Assembly: GCF_002999135.1 (NCBI RefSeq)
Contig: NZ_CP027229.1
Location: forward strand, 2,455,501-2,519,500
Direction: 5' to 3'
Length of the DNA: 64,000 nucleotides
From: Capnocytophaga sp. oral taxon 878
GTDB lineage: Bacteria; Bacteroidota; Bacteroidia; Flavobacteriales; Flavobacteriaceae
Position 1 is the stretch's first letter, and each line of letters begins with the position of its first letter. A program made the position numbers and the translations under genes. The notes below the pieces were generated by a model that saw nothing but the letters and a program-made list of their open reading frames with translations, searched no databases and was not told the DNA's origin. Positions 16,991 to 26,200 of the stretch are shown piece by piece.

Positions 16991-17659
16991 CTATCCCAAT
17001 CCAACACTATGAAAAGTTTTTTCAGTAATAATTACGTGGTCTAAAAGTTTTATATCCAGCATCTCCCCAGCTTTCTTTATCCGCAGGGTCACATCTATAT
17101 CCTCAGCACTTGGGGTATCATTCCCCGATGGGTGATTGTGCGCCAATATCACCCCCACAGCACCCTGTTCCAAGGCAGTTTTAAACACCAGCCGCACATC
17201 CACCGTAGTATGAGTAATTCCCCCAGCCGAAAGACGCGTTTTATGTATCACCCTCCCAGCGCTATTCAGGTACAACACCCAAAACTCCTCATAAGGCAAG
17301 TCCCCTATCAGCGGTTGCATTAGCTTGAAAACGTCCTTAGCACATTCTATTTTGGTCAAAGGTTCAGGCGTTTCCCCAGCACGTCTCCTCCCCAATTCAG
17401 TAGCGGCAAGTATAGTAATAGCTTTCGCCTCCCCTATACCCTTAAAGGCTTGTAACTGTTGCAAACTCTGCCTGCCCAAAGCCGTTAAGCTATTATCCAC
17501 CGAAGCTAAAATACGCCTACTCAGTTCCACAGCACTCTCCCTTGCCCATCCCGAGCCTAGTAGTATAGCCAGCAGTTCAGCATTGCTCAATGCCGCTTTC
17601 CCTTGCGCTATCATCTTCTCACGCGGCTTATCATTATCCGCCCAATCTTTTATAGTCAT
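16991..17659 (-). CDS. radC: RadC-family JAB-domain protein
   Basis: 222 residues: a helical N-terminal part with helix-hairpin-helix character (LQAFKGIGEAKA) and a C-terminal JAB/MPN metalloprotease-like domain with the HNHPSGN...D zinc signature near residue 172. The family's cellular job is unsettled; a DNA repair role was proposed historically and natural transformation/recombination links exist. It is single and leftward, next to the polypyrimidine tract, and is the first chromosomal gene right of the mobile element. Confidence 0.9.
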   Translation of the reverse strand: MTIKDWADNDKPREKMIAQGKAALSNAELLAILLGSGWARESAVELSRRILASVDNSLTALGRQSLQQLQAFKGIGEAKAITILAATELGRRRAGETPEPLTKIECAKDVFKLMQPLIGDLPYEEFWVLYLNSAGRVIHKTRLSAGGITHTTVDVRLVFKTALEQGAVGVILAHNHPSGNDTPSAEDIDVTLRIKKAGEMLDIKLLDHVIITEKTFHSVGLG

Positions 17660-17699
17660 AATCAGTTCTTATCAGTTAGTTTTCAGTAGTCAGCAATCA

Positions 17700-17791
17700 G
17701 TATTTAGTAATGAGTATTTAACAATCAGCAACAATGAATAAGGAATACCCTCCCCCTATCTCCTATCCCCTATCTCCTACCTCCTAATCTC
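17700..17791. repeat. Short pyrimidine tract between radC and the CLC gene
   Basis: CCCTATCTCC-type words repeated from about 17750 to 17790, preceded by AT-rich spacer words (AGTATTTAGTAATG, AACAATCAGCAACAATG) of a kind that recurs between other genes here. The 11-bp repeat unit is absent. Confidence 0.5.
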
Positions 17792-19582
17792 CTACTGTGT
17801 AAAATATATTAGCTTCCTTCGGTATATACTTAGTAATTTCGATTTAGATATAAAACCATAATACTTACCCTCTTTCACCACAGGCAGGTTCCAAGACCCC
17901 GTTTGTTGGAACTTATCCATTACCGTACTCATTTTGTCCTTGCCCACTTCTATAACAGCAGTAGGCTGCTGCATCAGCTCTACGGCAGAAATCTTATCAT
18001 AAAAATCAGACTCAAAAATAAGATGACGTATATCGTCCAGAAGAATCACCCCCTGTAAGGCACCCGTTTCTCTATGCACTACAGGGTAAATATTGCGGTT
18101 CGAAGTGCGCACCACCTCATACACCACCTCCCGCAGCTTCATATCAGTGTACACAGGGGTAAAGTTGTGTTCCACCACCTGCTCAAAGTCCATAAGCGTC
18201 AGTATCGATTGGTCTTTATTCTGCGAAATAAGCTCACCCTTACGCCCCAACTCCATAGTATAAACCGAATATTTGTTAAAATATTTAGCCACCAAAAACG
18301 ATACCGCAGCCGTAAGCATAGCAGGCACCAGTAATGAGTACCCTCCCGTTACCTCCGCTATCAAGAATACCGCCGTAAGCGGTGCGTGTAGTACCCCCGT
18401 CATCAGTGCCGTCATCCCCACCAAGGTAAAGTTAGGCAAAGCAGCCTTATAACCCAGTATCGGGAACTCATTGATGATGCGCGCCAAGCAGTTACCCATC
18501 ACACCTCCCATAAATAGCATAGGCGAAAAGATACCCCCCACACCCCCAGCACCAAAGGTAAGTGAGGTCGCCACTACTTTGGCAAAAGTAAGCGCCGCCA
18601 GCAGCACTATCACCACCCACGCATTGCTCAAGTCCCAACCAAAGATGTTAGAACTAAGTGATAACTCAGGGTGCCCCTCTTTCAGGTGATTGATAATCTC
18701 GTGCCCCTCACCATATAGCGGAGGCATAATATATATCAGCAGCCCCAATAGCGCACCCCCTATTACAAGTTTTAAGTACGGCGAACTAATCTTCTTGAAC
18801 GAAGCATTAATCTTTTCATACACAAAGGTAAAGTAAGCCGACATCAGTCCGCCTATAACCCCCAATAGTATGTAAAAAGGAATTCCTTTTAATGAAAAAG
18901 CCTGTGTAATAGTCATAGGTATCAGCACTTCACTACCAAAGAAGAAGTAAGAGGTAAACACCCCACATAACGAAGCTATAAATAGTGGGATCAGTGATGA
19001 TAAGGTAAGGTCTAACCCAAAAACCTCAATAGCAAATAATATGGCAGCTATAGGCACTTTAAAGATAGCAGCCAGCGCAGCCGCACACGCGCAAGCCAGC
19101 AGCAGCATACGGTTCGATTGGTTGATGTGAAAAAACCTACAAATATTCGAGCTGATACCAGCCCCTGTAACCACCATAGGCCCTTCCAATCCTACCGAGC
19201 CCCCAAAGCCTATCGTTATAGGAGCAGTAAGTAAACTACCATACGCCTGATACCGCTTCATCACCCCCTTTTGGTGTGCCACAGCGTGCAGTATAGAAGG
19301 GATACCGTGGTTCACATCGTGCCTTATCACGTATTTCTTTACCACATACACAATAGCAAATCCCAAAGTAGGCAAGATAAAGTAGAAACCATAAGTAATA
19401 GTCTGTGCCAGCTGCCCATCCAGCAACCACTGGATAAAGTGAGTAAATGAGCGCATAGCCAAAGCCGCCAATCCCGTAGCGATACCAATCAAGCCGCTCA
19501 GTATAAGAATAAAATTCCGTTCAGGTATATGCTTCACCCGCCATATAAGCAAGCGTTTTAGCAAAGGTTGAGGTGTATTCAT
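17792..19582 (-). CDS. CLC-type chloride channel/antiporter with CBS domains
   Basis: About 596 residues. Transmembrane CLC core with GSVGLEGP and the GGVGGIFSP selectivity-filter motifs, then two C-terminal CBS domains from about residue 430. The long open frame starts at 19630, but a full promoter (TTG 19636-19638, TACTTTTG 19608-19615, 20-bp spacer) lies inside that extension, so I start at the ATG at 19580-19582 (MNTPQPLLKR). It probably moves chloride, with or without proton exchange. Its plus strand is C/A-rich, as for radC and nadE. Confidence 0.9.
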   Translation of the reverse strand: MNTPQPLLKRLLIWRVKHIPERNFILILSGLIGIATGLAALAMRSFTHFIQWLLDGQLAQTITYGFYFILPTLGFAIVYVVKKYVIRHDVNHGIPSILHAVAHQKGVMKRYQAYGSLLTAPITIGFGGSVGLEGPMVVTGAGISSNICRFFHINQSNRMLLLACACAAALAAIFKVPIAAILFAIEVFGLDLTLSSLIPLFIASLCGVFTSYFFFGSEVLIPMTITQAFSLKGIPFYILLGVIGGLMSAYFTFVYEKINASFKKISSPYLKLVIGGALLGLLIYIMPPLYGEGHEIINHLKEGHPELSLSSNIFGWDLSNAWVVIVLLAALTFAKVVATSLTFGAGGVGGIFSPMLFMGGVMGNCLARIINEFPILGYKAALPNFTLVGMTALMTGVLHAPLTAVFLIAEVTGGYSLLVPAMLTAAVSFLVAKYFNKYSVYTMELGRKGELISQNKDQSILTLMDFEQVVEHNFTPVYTDMKLREVVYEVVRTSNRNIYPVVHRETGALQGVILLDDIRHLIFESDFYDKISAVELMQQPTAVIEVGKDKMSTVMDKFQQTGSWNLPVVKEGKYYGFISKSKLLSIYRRKLIYFTQ

Positions 19583-19607
19583 TATAATACGAAGGTTTTT
19601 TGAGCCG

Positions 19608-19638
19608 CAAAAGTACGAATTAATTAACAATTAACAAT
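19608..19638 (-). promoter_or_regulatory. CLC gene promoter
   Basis: Minus strand: TTG at 19636-19638, 20-bp spacer, TACTTTTG at 19608-19615. It decides the start codon of the channel gene. Confidence 0.6.
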
Positions 19639-19775
19639 TTTTAATCATTAGTTCTTAGTATTTCCTTCTTTTCCTCTAACCAATCCTGCTTTTGGTATAG
19701 AAAACTTCCCTTTTCCCTTTTTTTTAATCTTTTATGCCCTACCTTTGCAGCATCAAAAGGTTAATTTTTATTACA

Positions 19776-20711
19776 ATGAATAAACTAATAACACTCATAA
19801 CCCTACTGGCTGCAGTAGCTACTTCGGCTCAAATCAGTGTCAAAACAGAGTATATCAGCAGCTCCAAGTTCTATGATGCCGTCGCCGACGCCAATACAGG
19901 CGATGGCTCGGCTATGATTTACTCTGTAGGGGCGTTGGTACCTCTCTCTATGCAAGCCCCTAAGGAAGACGACCCCTACCAGCGCCCTACGGTATGGGGT
20001 GTAGGGCTTAACGGCACTTTTGTCAAGATGGATAACCACAACTTCCCTATCGGCAAAGAACTCCCCTCACAAGTAATGAACCTCGGCGTAAGTGCTATCC
20101 ATCTCCGTCCCTTAAAAACACGCTGGTCTATGCTTATGGCGCTCGGAGCAGGAAGCTATACCCCCGAAAATCGTCTTTCGTCTATTCACATAGGTGAAAA
20201 TGTAGTAGCAAATGGGGCTTTGGTATTTGTATGGCATTGGCGGCACAACTTAGAAATAGGTGGTGGTGTGGCTCTTAATAACAGTTTCGGTTATCCTATG
20301 GTGTTCCCTGCTTTTTATTTTAAATACAATGGTGCTTTTAGCGATAAATTTACTATTGAAGTAGGGAGTATTGATGGGCTAAAAGTTGCCTTAGGGTATA
20401 ACTACCGCGAAAACCTCAGCCTTAAATTAATAGCTAATATGGGAGGTTATTCAGCTTACCTCAGGCGTAATGGAGAAAAGGAAATGTTCAGTCAGCAAAC
20501 TTTTGTTGTAGGTTTGCAACCTGAGTTCAAGATAGGTAAACACGTGAGTATTCCACTTACTGTAGGGGGAAGTTTTATCCGCTCAGGGCGTTATAGAGAG
20601 CGCAAACTCAGTGCTATGTTTGCCTCAGAAGCTAAAAATGAAGACGGCACTTCTCGCTCCAGTCAGTTCAATCCTGCATTGTATTTTGCTGCTGGAGTCA
20701 CAATAAAATAA
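19776..20711 (+). CDS. Outer-membrane beta-barrel, DUF6268-like
   Basis: About 311 residues from the ATG at 19776 (MNKLITLITLLAAVATSAQ, signal peptide). The open frame extends upstream to 19734 but a -7 box TACCTTTG (19740-19747) lies there, so the shorter start is right. The mature part is alternating amphipathic strands with aromatic girdles (YFKYNGAFSDKFTIEVGS, LKVALGYNYRE) and ends in a strand, as expected for an integral outer-membrane barrel. Function unknown; no plug or ligand-binding domain is visible. Confidence 0.75.
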   Translation: MNKLITLITLLAAVATSAQISVKTEYISSSKFYDAVADANTGDGSAMIYSVGALVPLSMQAPKEDDPYQRPTVWGVGLNGTFVKMDNHNFPIGKELPSQVMNLGVSAIHLRPLKTRWSMLMALGAGSYTPENRLSSIHIGENVVANGALVFVWHWRHNLEIGGGVALNNSFGYPMVFPAFYFKYNGAFSDKFTIEVGSIDGLKVALGYNYRENLSLKLIANMGGYSAYLRRNGEKEMFSQQTFVVGLQPEFKIGKHVSIPLTVGGSFIRSGRYRERKLSAMFASEAKNEDGTSRSSQFNPALYFAAGVTIK

Positions 20712-20738
20712 TTAACAATGAACAATTATTAAGTAAGT

Positions 20739-21540
20739 GAACTGGAGATTTTTCGGAAAGCCCTGAGCTTATCGGAGTTTCTCATAACTAATAAATATAT
20801 AAAAAGAATGAAAAAAATTATTATCTTAACAGCCTTAATAGCATTCACTGCTACAGCTACAGCACAAGTGAAATTTGGAGTGCGTGGAGGCTATACTTTG
20901 AGCCCCGTGAGTAAAAGTATTCACACCGACCGTTATGAAAACCAAGCTCATAGCGAATCAGCGAGTAGTTGTGGCTCGGCTTATGCAGGACTTACCGCTG
21001 AAGTGTCAGCCTCTGAAAAATGGTTCTTAGATATAGGACTTATCTATATCAATCAAGTAACCATAGGCGAAGGAAGTACTATGTTGCACAATATCAATTT
21101 GCCTATTGCAGTGAAATACGATATCAGTGGTTTCCGTCCTAAAGTAGGAATCTACGCCAGCTATATCCCTGGGGTTACTTCTTTTGAAGATGAGCATCGT
21201 TCACTTACTAAAAACGACCTTAAAAAATTCGACTGTGGGGCTACTTTTGGTTTGGAATACAACTTCTTTGATAGATTTTTTATAGACGCCAATTTCAACT
21301 TAGGAATAGTCAATCTCCTTACCGAAGACCCTCGCCACAGTAGCGACTATTTGCGCACACGCTCTATCCTTATAGGAGTAGGATACAGATTCAATTAACA
21401 ATGAATAATTAACAATTGGAGATTCCCTGAAAGCCCTGAGCTTCTCGGAGTTTCTCATCACTAATAAACACATATAAAAAATGAAAAAAATTATTACAAT
21501 TATAGCCTTAATAGCACTCACCGCTACGGCTACAGCACAA
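20739..21540 (+). repeat. Duplicated leader plus signal-peptide segments of the twin OMP genes
   Basis: About 130 bp before and into copy 1 (20739-20870) recur at 21415-21540: GAAAGCCCTGAGCTT, TCGGAGTTTCTCAT, CTAATAAA and the MKKIII-type signal codons. The 3' ends also match closely (around 21300-21398 and 21970-22068). The duplication therefore covered promoter-proximal leader plus gene. The leader words could be a shared regulatory or RNA element. Confidence 0.7.
20808..21398 (+). CDS. Outer-membrane beta-barrel protein, copy 1 of a tandem pair
   Basis: 196 residues with signal peptide (to TATATAQ), then an eight-strand-like barrel of the OmpA/porin-family type (KFGVRGGYTL at the start, terminal strand SILIGVGYRFN). 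It is paralogous to the next gene: the leader, signal peptide and last 30 residues are nearly identical while the middle has drifted. It is upstream of a LytS/LytTR pair on the same strand, so it could belong to that regulon. Specific function unknown. Confidence 0.75.
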   Translation: MKKIIILTALIAFTATATAQVKFGVRGGYTLSPVSKSIHTDRYENQAHSESASSCGSAYAGLTAEVSASEKWFLDIGLIYINQVTIGEGSTMLHNINLPIAVKYDISGFRPKVGIYASYIPGVTSFEDEHRSLTKNDLKKFDCGATFGLEYNFFDRFFIDANFNLGIVNLLTEDPRHSSDYLRTRSILIGVGYRFN

Positions 21541-22068
21541 GTAAAATTTGGCGTCCATGCGGGTGCTGGAATTGGATTGATGAGCAAAGATGTTCACGAC
21601 GACCGATATGAAGGACAAAACAAAACGGACAAAGAGCCTTTTAGCACCTCTTCTTATGGTGGTTTCTTTGTTGAAATCCCTGCTTCCGAGAAATTATTGT
21701 TAGACCTTGGGGCAATGTATACCAATTATTCCACTATAGGAAAGGGAAAAACAATGCTTCACAGGATTGATGTGCCTCTGGCTATCAAATACGATATCAG
21801 TGGGTTACGTCCTAAAGTAGGAGGCTATGTGAGTTATATACCTGGGGTTACTTCTTTTGAAGACAAACACCGTTCATTAACCAGAAAGGATATTGAAAAA
21901 TTTGACTATGGGGCGCTCTTCGGTTTGGAATATAACTTCAATGAAAAGTACTTTATAGAAACCAATTTCTATTTAGGATTAGCCAATCTCCTCACCAAAG
22001 ATCCTCGCCACAGTAGCGACTATTTGCGCACACGCTCTATCCTTATAGGAGTAGGATTCAGATTTTAA
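21481..22068 (+). CDS. Outer-membrane beta-barrel protein, copy 2 of a tandem pair
   Basis: 195 residues, signal peptide to TATATAQ, barrel strands ending in SILIGVGFRF. The middle region (YEGQNKTDKEPFSTSSYGG, surface-loop-like) differs most from copy 1, the pattern expected where exposed loops diversify while the membrane strands and the C-terminal insertion strand are held. The gene is followed 20 bp later by the histidine kinase. Confidence 0.75.
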   Translation: MKKIITIIALIALTATATAQVKFGVHAGAGIGLMSKDVHDDRYEGQNKTDKEPFSTSSYGGFFVEIPASEKLLLDLGAMYTNYSTIGKGKTMLHRIDVPLAIKYDISGLRPKVGGYVSYIPGVTSFEDKHRSLTRKDIEKFDYGALFGLEYNFNEKYFIETNFYLGLANLLTKDPRHSSDYLRTRSILIGVGFRF

Positions 22069-22088
22069 TGAATAATGATTAATGGTTA

Positions 22089-23168
22089 ATGAATGAAAAT
22101 CCCTACATATTTTTGAAGAACAATTTCTTCTTACAATTCCTTATTGCCGATAGATATCGTATCTATCGGCATATTGTGGCTTGTAGTTCGTTGTTATTAT
22201 TTTACACACTTGGCAGACAATGGAATGATTACGAAGGAATGATAGACTATTGGGATTGGATAGAGAAATGGTTGGGGATTACCGCTACTTTTTACTTGAA
22301 TATGTATGTGCTTATTCCACGTTTTTTCTTCAAAGGGAAGCTCGCTACCTATATTATCCTCCTTACGCTATGGGTACTTTTTATGTTGGGTTCTACCTAT
22401 TATCTCAATTTTGTACTATGGAAAGACTATATGATTGGGAAAGAAATCAAAATAGCATCAGAAACCCCCATTTCTATAGCACTTTTTTCTACTTTGGTAT
22501 ATGTAGTACCCTTTATAATGACTTCTACGCTTATCAAAACCCTGCAAGTATGGGTAAAAGATAGCGAGAGGATGCAAGAATTGGAGCGCCAAGCCAACGA
22601 GAGTGAACTGCAAGCCCTAAGAAGCCAAATACAACCGCACTTTTTGTTCAATATGCTCAACAGCATCAACACCTTGTTGTATATCGACCCTGAAAAAGCC
22701 TCTTATACCATCACAAAACTATCCGATTTCTTGCGACATTTGCTGTATCAAACGCACGAAGAACAGGTTTTTCTCAGTTCGGAACTACGTTTTTTAAACG
22801 ATTATCTCTCTTTGGAAGCAATGCGTCGTGATGATTTTACTTATGAAATTACTTACAGCGAAAAAAACCTACAAGGCATACAAATTCCCCCTAATATTCT
22901 GCTTATCTTAGCTGAAAATGCTGTAAAACACAGTGTTGACACCCTCTCCCCTACTTATATTTATATGAAATGTGAGGAAAAAGAAGGGCTTCTACACTTT
23001 TCAGTACGCAATTCGGTACCTTTAGAGCCTCATCGCAAACACAAGTGTAGTGGCATAGGCTTACCCAACCTAAATCGGCGATTGGAATTGCTCTATGGCG
23101 AGCGTTTTAGCTTGTCGCAAGAGCGTTTGCCACAAGAATATATAGTAACCTTAACTTTGCCCTTATGA
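22089..23168 (+). CDS. LytS/YehU-type sensor histidine kinase
   Basis: 359 residues. Four or so transmembrane segments in the first 150 residues, a short coiled linker, then the His_kinase domain with the phospho-acceptor His184 in QIQPHFLFNMLNSIN, the N-box AENAVKHS and a GIGLPNLNRRL glycine box. No periplasmic sensor domain is evident, so signal is probably sensed in or near the membrane. The stop overlaps the regulator ATG (ATGA at 23165-23168), a classic two-component pair. Confidence 0.9.
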   Translation: MNENPYIFLKNNFFLQFLIADRYRIYRHIVACSSLLLFYTLGRQWNDYEGMIDYWDWIEKWLGITATFYLNMYVLIPRFFFKGKLATYIILLTLWVLFMLGSTYYLNFVLWKDYMIGKEIKIASETPISIALFSTLVYVVPFIMTSTLIKTLQVWVKDSERMQELERQANESELQALRSQIQPHFLFNMLNSINTLLYIDPEKASYTITKLSDFLRHLLYQTHEEQVFLSSELRFLNDYLSLEAMRRDDFTYEITYSEKNLQGIQIPPNILLILAENAVKHSVDTLSPTYIYMKCEEKEGLLHFSVRNSVPLEPHRKHKCSGIGLPNLNRRLELLYGERFSLSQERLPQEYIVTLTLPL

Positions 23169-23869
23169 ATTGTTTGATTATAGACGACGAACCTTTGGCG
23201 CGTATCGGGATGGAGCGCCTCATCAGGCAATACAGCAACTTGAAGGTAGTAGGCACTTTTAAGAATGCGGTAGGCGTTACCGACTTCTTAAAAAAGAACG
23301 AAGTGCACTTGCTGTTCTTAGATATCGAGATGCCAGGAATCAACGGTTTGGAACTGGCTAAAACCCTACCCGAGCAAACACTCGTTATCTTCACTACAGC
23401 CTACAGTCAGTATGCTTTAGAGAGTTATGAGGTAGATGCCCTTGATTATTTAGTAAAGCCCATCACCCCTGAGCGTTTCAAAAAGGCTATTGCCAAAGCC
23501 GAAAGTTATCACCAGTTGCTCTCTGAGCAAAAAACCGACTTAGAAGCGACCGATGCCCAATATATCAGCATTCGTGCCAATAGGCGCAATTATCGCATTC
23601 CTCATAGCGATATATTGTATATAGAAGCACTGAAAGACTATGTAATCATTCACACCTTTACCGATAAGTACATCACTTGGATCAATCTCAAAAACATACA
23701 TAACCAGCTCCCCGAGTCACTTTTTGTACGCATCAATAAGAGTTATGTAGTGAATATACAGCACATTACTTCCTACACCCACCAGTTTGTTTATCTAAGT
23801 GATACAGAAATCCCCATTGGCAGAGCCTATCAAGAAGACTTCTTATTACATTTGAAAAAACAGCCATAA
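23165..23869 (+). CDS. LytTR-type response regulator
   Basis: 234 residues. Receiver domain with acidic pocket IIDDEP (7-10), phospho-acceptor Asp53 (FLDIEMPG), conserved Lys98 (DYLVKP), then a LytTR DNA-binding domain (about 130-230; SIRANRRNYRI, YIEALKDYVIIHT). It is cognate to the upstream kinase. Likely targets are close by, such as the twin OMP genes, but no LytTR binding repeat pair was verified. Confidence 0.92.
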   Translation: MNCLIIDDEPLARIGMERLIRQYSNLKVVGTFKNAVGVTDFLKKNEVHLLFLDIEMPGINGLELAKTLPEQTLVIFTTAYSQYALESYEVDALDYLVKPITPERFKKAIAKAESYHQLLSEQKTDLEATDAQYISIRANRRNYRIPHSDILYIEALKDYVIIHTFTDKYITWINLKNIHNQLPESLFVRINKSYVVNIQHITSYTHQFVYLSDTEIPIGRAYQEDFLLHLKKQP

Positions 23870-23875
23870 CAATAC

Positions 23876-23914
23876 AACAACAGCCGTTAAGCACCTTGCT
23901 TAACGGCTGTTGTT
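23876..23914. terminator. Bidirectional terminator after the LytTR gene
   Basis: 17-bp perfect stem, AACAACAGCCGTTAAGC and GCTTAACGGCTGTTGTT, with a 5-nt loop. It sits between convergent genes (regulator and a DUF4303-like gene). Confidence 0.8.
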
Positions 23915-23973
23915 AAGTTTTAGTATTTACTAACAACTTCTTATTTTGAAAAACTTCCAAACTAACATATAAT

Positions 23974-24510
23974 TTACCCAAATATACCAAGCCATTCCTC
24001 AATATTTTCAGCCTTATTAAAGTATAACGCTCTTTCTATATCGGTATCGTCGGGGGGCATTAGTTCTACGTTGATATACACTTGTTCTCGTGGTTGGTTG
24101 AGGGCAAAAATACCTATCTCGTCGAGTTTTTTCATCGCATATACCATAGCAGCAAGTCGGAGGTTGTATTCCTTATCCCATTGCGCCTCATTGTTGTAAT
24201 CTATAAGAGAGTCGCGCTGCTCAAACAACTGAACTACCTGCTGAAAATATTCCTCATAACCAAAAGTGTAATAAGGGCTATCGGCAAATGAGTATTTGTA
24301 GTATGGTATTTCCTCTTGGGAGATAGCATTTTCATTTACGAATCGCTCTAAAGCTTCCACCGACCACGCCGCAATACAAGGGGGAAGCGCCTCCCCCGTA
24401 GTGAGTAACACACAATAGTAATAATGCTCTCCGTTTTCAAAGAGTTTTAAAAATGCTTTTTGAGTAGCCTCAAAAATAGCTTCGCCTAATGGTTGTAGTT
24501 TGGGGGTCAT
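23974..24510 (-). CDS. DUF4303-like protein, copy A
   Basis: 178 residues, acidic and aromatic-rich, no signal peptide. The N-terminal YYYCVLLTTGEALPPCIAAWSVEALER and the YYKYSFADSPYYTFG segment follow the DUF4303 pattern. This family is repeatedly found next to polymorphic-toxin immunity genes. The next upstream gene is a second, diverged member. No toxin (RHS, WxG, LXG) is present in the window. Function not shown. Confidence 0.6.
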   Translation of the reverse strand: MTPKLQPLGEAIFEATQKAFLKLFENGEHYYYCVLLTTGEALPPCIAAWSVEALERFVNENAISQEEIPYYKYSFADSPYYTFGYEEYFQQVVQLFEQRDSLIDYNNEAQWDKEYNLRLAAMVYAMKKLDEIGIFALNQPREQVYINVELMPPDDTDIERALYFNKAENIEEWLGIFG

Positions 24511-24523
24511 TTTGTTTTTAATT

Positions 24524-25099
24524 TTATCCTTTCAATTTGTCCCAATCTTTTTTAGGGTTAAGAAGTTCGGTAGAGCGGTACAAGAGTGAGCCTTCGTCAT
24601 TTTCGTCGTAATCATCTATATAGAAGGCAAAAAGAAGTAAGCCGTTTTCCTCGCGATTGCCAAAAAGTCCTTCTTTATCACACTCGGCAAGTGCATTGAG
24701 CAGACAATCCTCAAAGTCCTTGCGCAAAGCATCATATTGTTCTTCTTCATCGTCACCATCTAAAGCCTGTACCAACAGATAAGTCTCTTTGTACAAATGA
24801 CTTTGGTTGTCAAGCCAGTCACCAGTGTTTTTTTGTACAGGCACATAAGAACCATTGTAGTCCTCTTCACATTCGCCACTCCATATAGCGTCTAATATAG
24901 TAGCATTGGGGTCATAAGCCTTGATAGCTTCCCGACTGATAGCGGCATCACTAACAGCAAAGAAATCGTCTACTAAGAATAGATAATAAGCCTCTAAATG
25001 AGCTCCTTTACTATCGGCTTTGGCTTTGATGTGAGAAAATGAGTAGCGAAAATGTTCTTTCGCCAACTGTTGAATGTAGTTTTTTTGTTCTTGAGTCAT
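24524..25099 (-). CDS. DUF4303-like protein, copy B
   Basis: 191 residues, strongly acidic. It shares with copy A the order YYLF...DDFFAVSDAAISREAIKAYDP...NATILDAIWSGECEEDYNG and a C-terminal FAFYIDDYDENDEGSLLYRSTELLN strand-helix region. It is 14 bp from copy A, so in one operon. The tandem of diverged acidic small proteins is typical of immunity gene arrays. Confidence 0.6.
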   Translation of the reverse strand: MTQEQKNYIQQLAKEHFRYSFSHIKAKADSKGAHLEAYYLFLVDDFFAVSDAAISREAIKAYDPNATILDAIWSGECEEDYNGSYVPVQKNTGDWLDNQSHLYKETYLLVQALDGDDEEEQYDALRKDFEDCLLNALAECDKEGLFGNREENGLLLFAFYIDDYDENDEGSLLYRSTELLNPKKDWDKLKG

Positions 25100-25117
25100 T
25101 TTATTTTTTAGTTATAA

Positions 25118-26179
25118 TTATATTTTCTTCAAAAAAGATTCTTCTTCATCACTTACCACTACTACAAAGTCATCGGTGGAGGGAATGCCCAGTGATGCCC
25201 ATTCTTCTTTCAGGCGTTTGGCACAAGCGACCAATAGCTTCGTGGCAGCGCTCTCCCTTTCTTGCATTTCAGTCTCTTGGTTAAAGAGCTCAAAGAGGGC
25301 AGCGTCTTCATTGTCTGTTTCAATCTCTACGGTATGGGCATAGTCGGCAGTGTTCCAAAGTAAGCCATCGGCTCTTTTTCCGTAGCTTTCCTTCCATTCG
25401 AGCCTCTCGCTTTCAGTGCCAAAACCTATTGTTGGGGGCATTATATATTGGTAATCAAAGGCTATATTCAGACAATACAAAGACTCTGGGATAGGATAAG
25501 CTTTGATTGCAGGAATTAACAGCGCATAGAAGCGCTCGGCTACACGCTCCGAGAGCTTTTTATAACTCACTTTCTTATCTTTCTTCTGATACCATACTCC
25601 CCCATCTTCCCCTATAATACTGTTGAGCTCGCCCAGCATATCATAAGTATAGACAAAACCACGTTCAAACCCTTTTTCAGCCGAATAATCATCTTTACCT
25701 ATCCAATCACAGCTTATAAGTTTATCATTTTCATAAAACATTGTCTTTTGTGACCATTTATTGCCTTTAAAAGCTGCATAGATAGCCTGCAATAGCCCAT
25801 TGTTATAGACAAATATCTTTGTGTTGATACATTTTTTTTCCTTAGAATAATCAAAATGATAACTGATAATTTGGCTATCTTCTCGGAAGTAGAAAGTTTC
25901 ATAACACTGTTCTTTAAACTGAGTATAACTGCGTTCCACGATAATCTCATCTTTCTCATTTACTCCATATTGATGCTTATTGTCAGTATCTTTAGGAGCT
26001 TCTTTTAAAATTTTACTCTTGGGAAAGCGATTGTGTTCGAAATAAAAAGGCTCTAAGGAGAAGAGTCTTACGCCTCCTGCTGCCCAAAACCAACGCACTA
26101 CTTGCGCCTCTATTTGGGTTTTCAACGCTGGGTAATCCGCTTGGGCTTGGTCATAGAGTTTTCTTGCTTGTTCGTTCAT
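25118..26179 (-). CDS. Uncharacterised acidic protein in the DUF4303 cluster
   Basis: 353 residues, no signal peptide. The middle (FYFREDSQIISYHFDYSKEK, KIFVYNNGLLQAIYAAF, GFVYTYDMLGELNSIIGE) is a series of short beta units like MORN/YD-type repeats. The C-terminal third ends with an acidic VVVVSDEEESFLKKI tail like those of DUF4303 proteins. Not recognised as a named family. It is in the same leftward operon as the two DUF4303-like genes, 18 bp apart. Confidence 0.6.
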   Translation of the reverse strand: MNEQARKLYDQAQADYPALKTQIEAQVVRWFWAAGGVRLFSLEPFYFEHNRFPKSKILKEAPKDTDNKHQYGVNEKDEIIVERSYTQFKEQCYETFYFREDSQIISYHFDYSKEKKCINTKIFVYNNGLLQAIYAAFKGNKWSQKTMFYENDKLISCDWIGKDDYSAEKGFERGFVYTYDMLGELNSIIGEDGGVWYQKKDKKVSYKKLSERVAERFYALLIPAIKAYPIPESLYCLNIAFDYQYIMPPTIGFGTESERLEWKESYGKRADGLLWNTADYAHTVEIETDNEDAALFELFNQETEMQERESAATKLLVACAKRLKEEWASLGIPSTDDFVVVVSDEEESFLKKI

Positions 26180-26200
26180 AGAGTTTTATTTGTAAAATGA

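Noticed and set aside
19583..19630. Longer start of the CLC channel gene
   Set aside because: The -7 box TACTTTTG at 19608-19615 lies within it, so that start would be upstream of transcription initiation.
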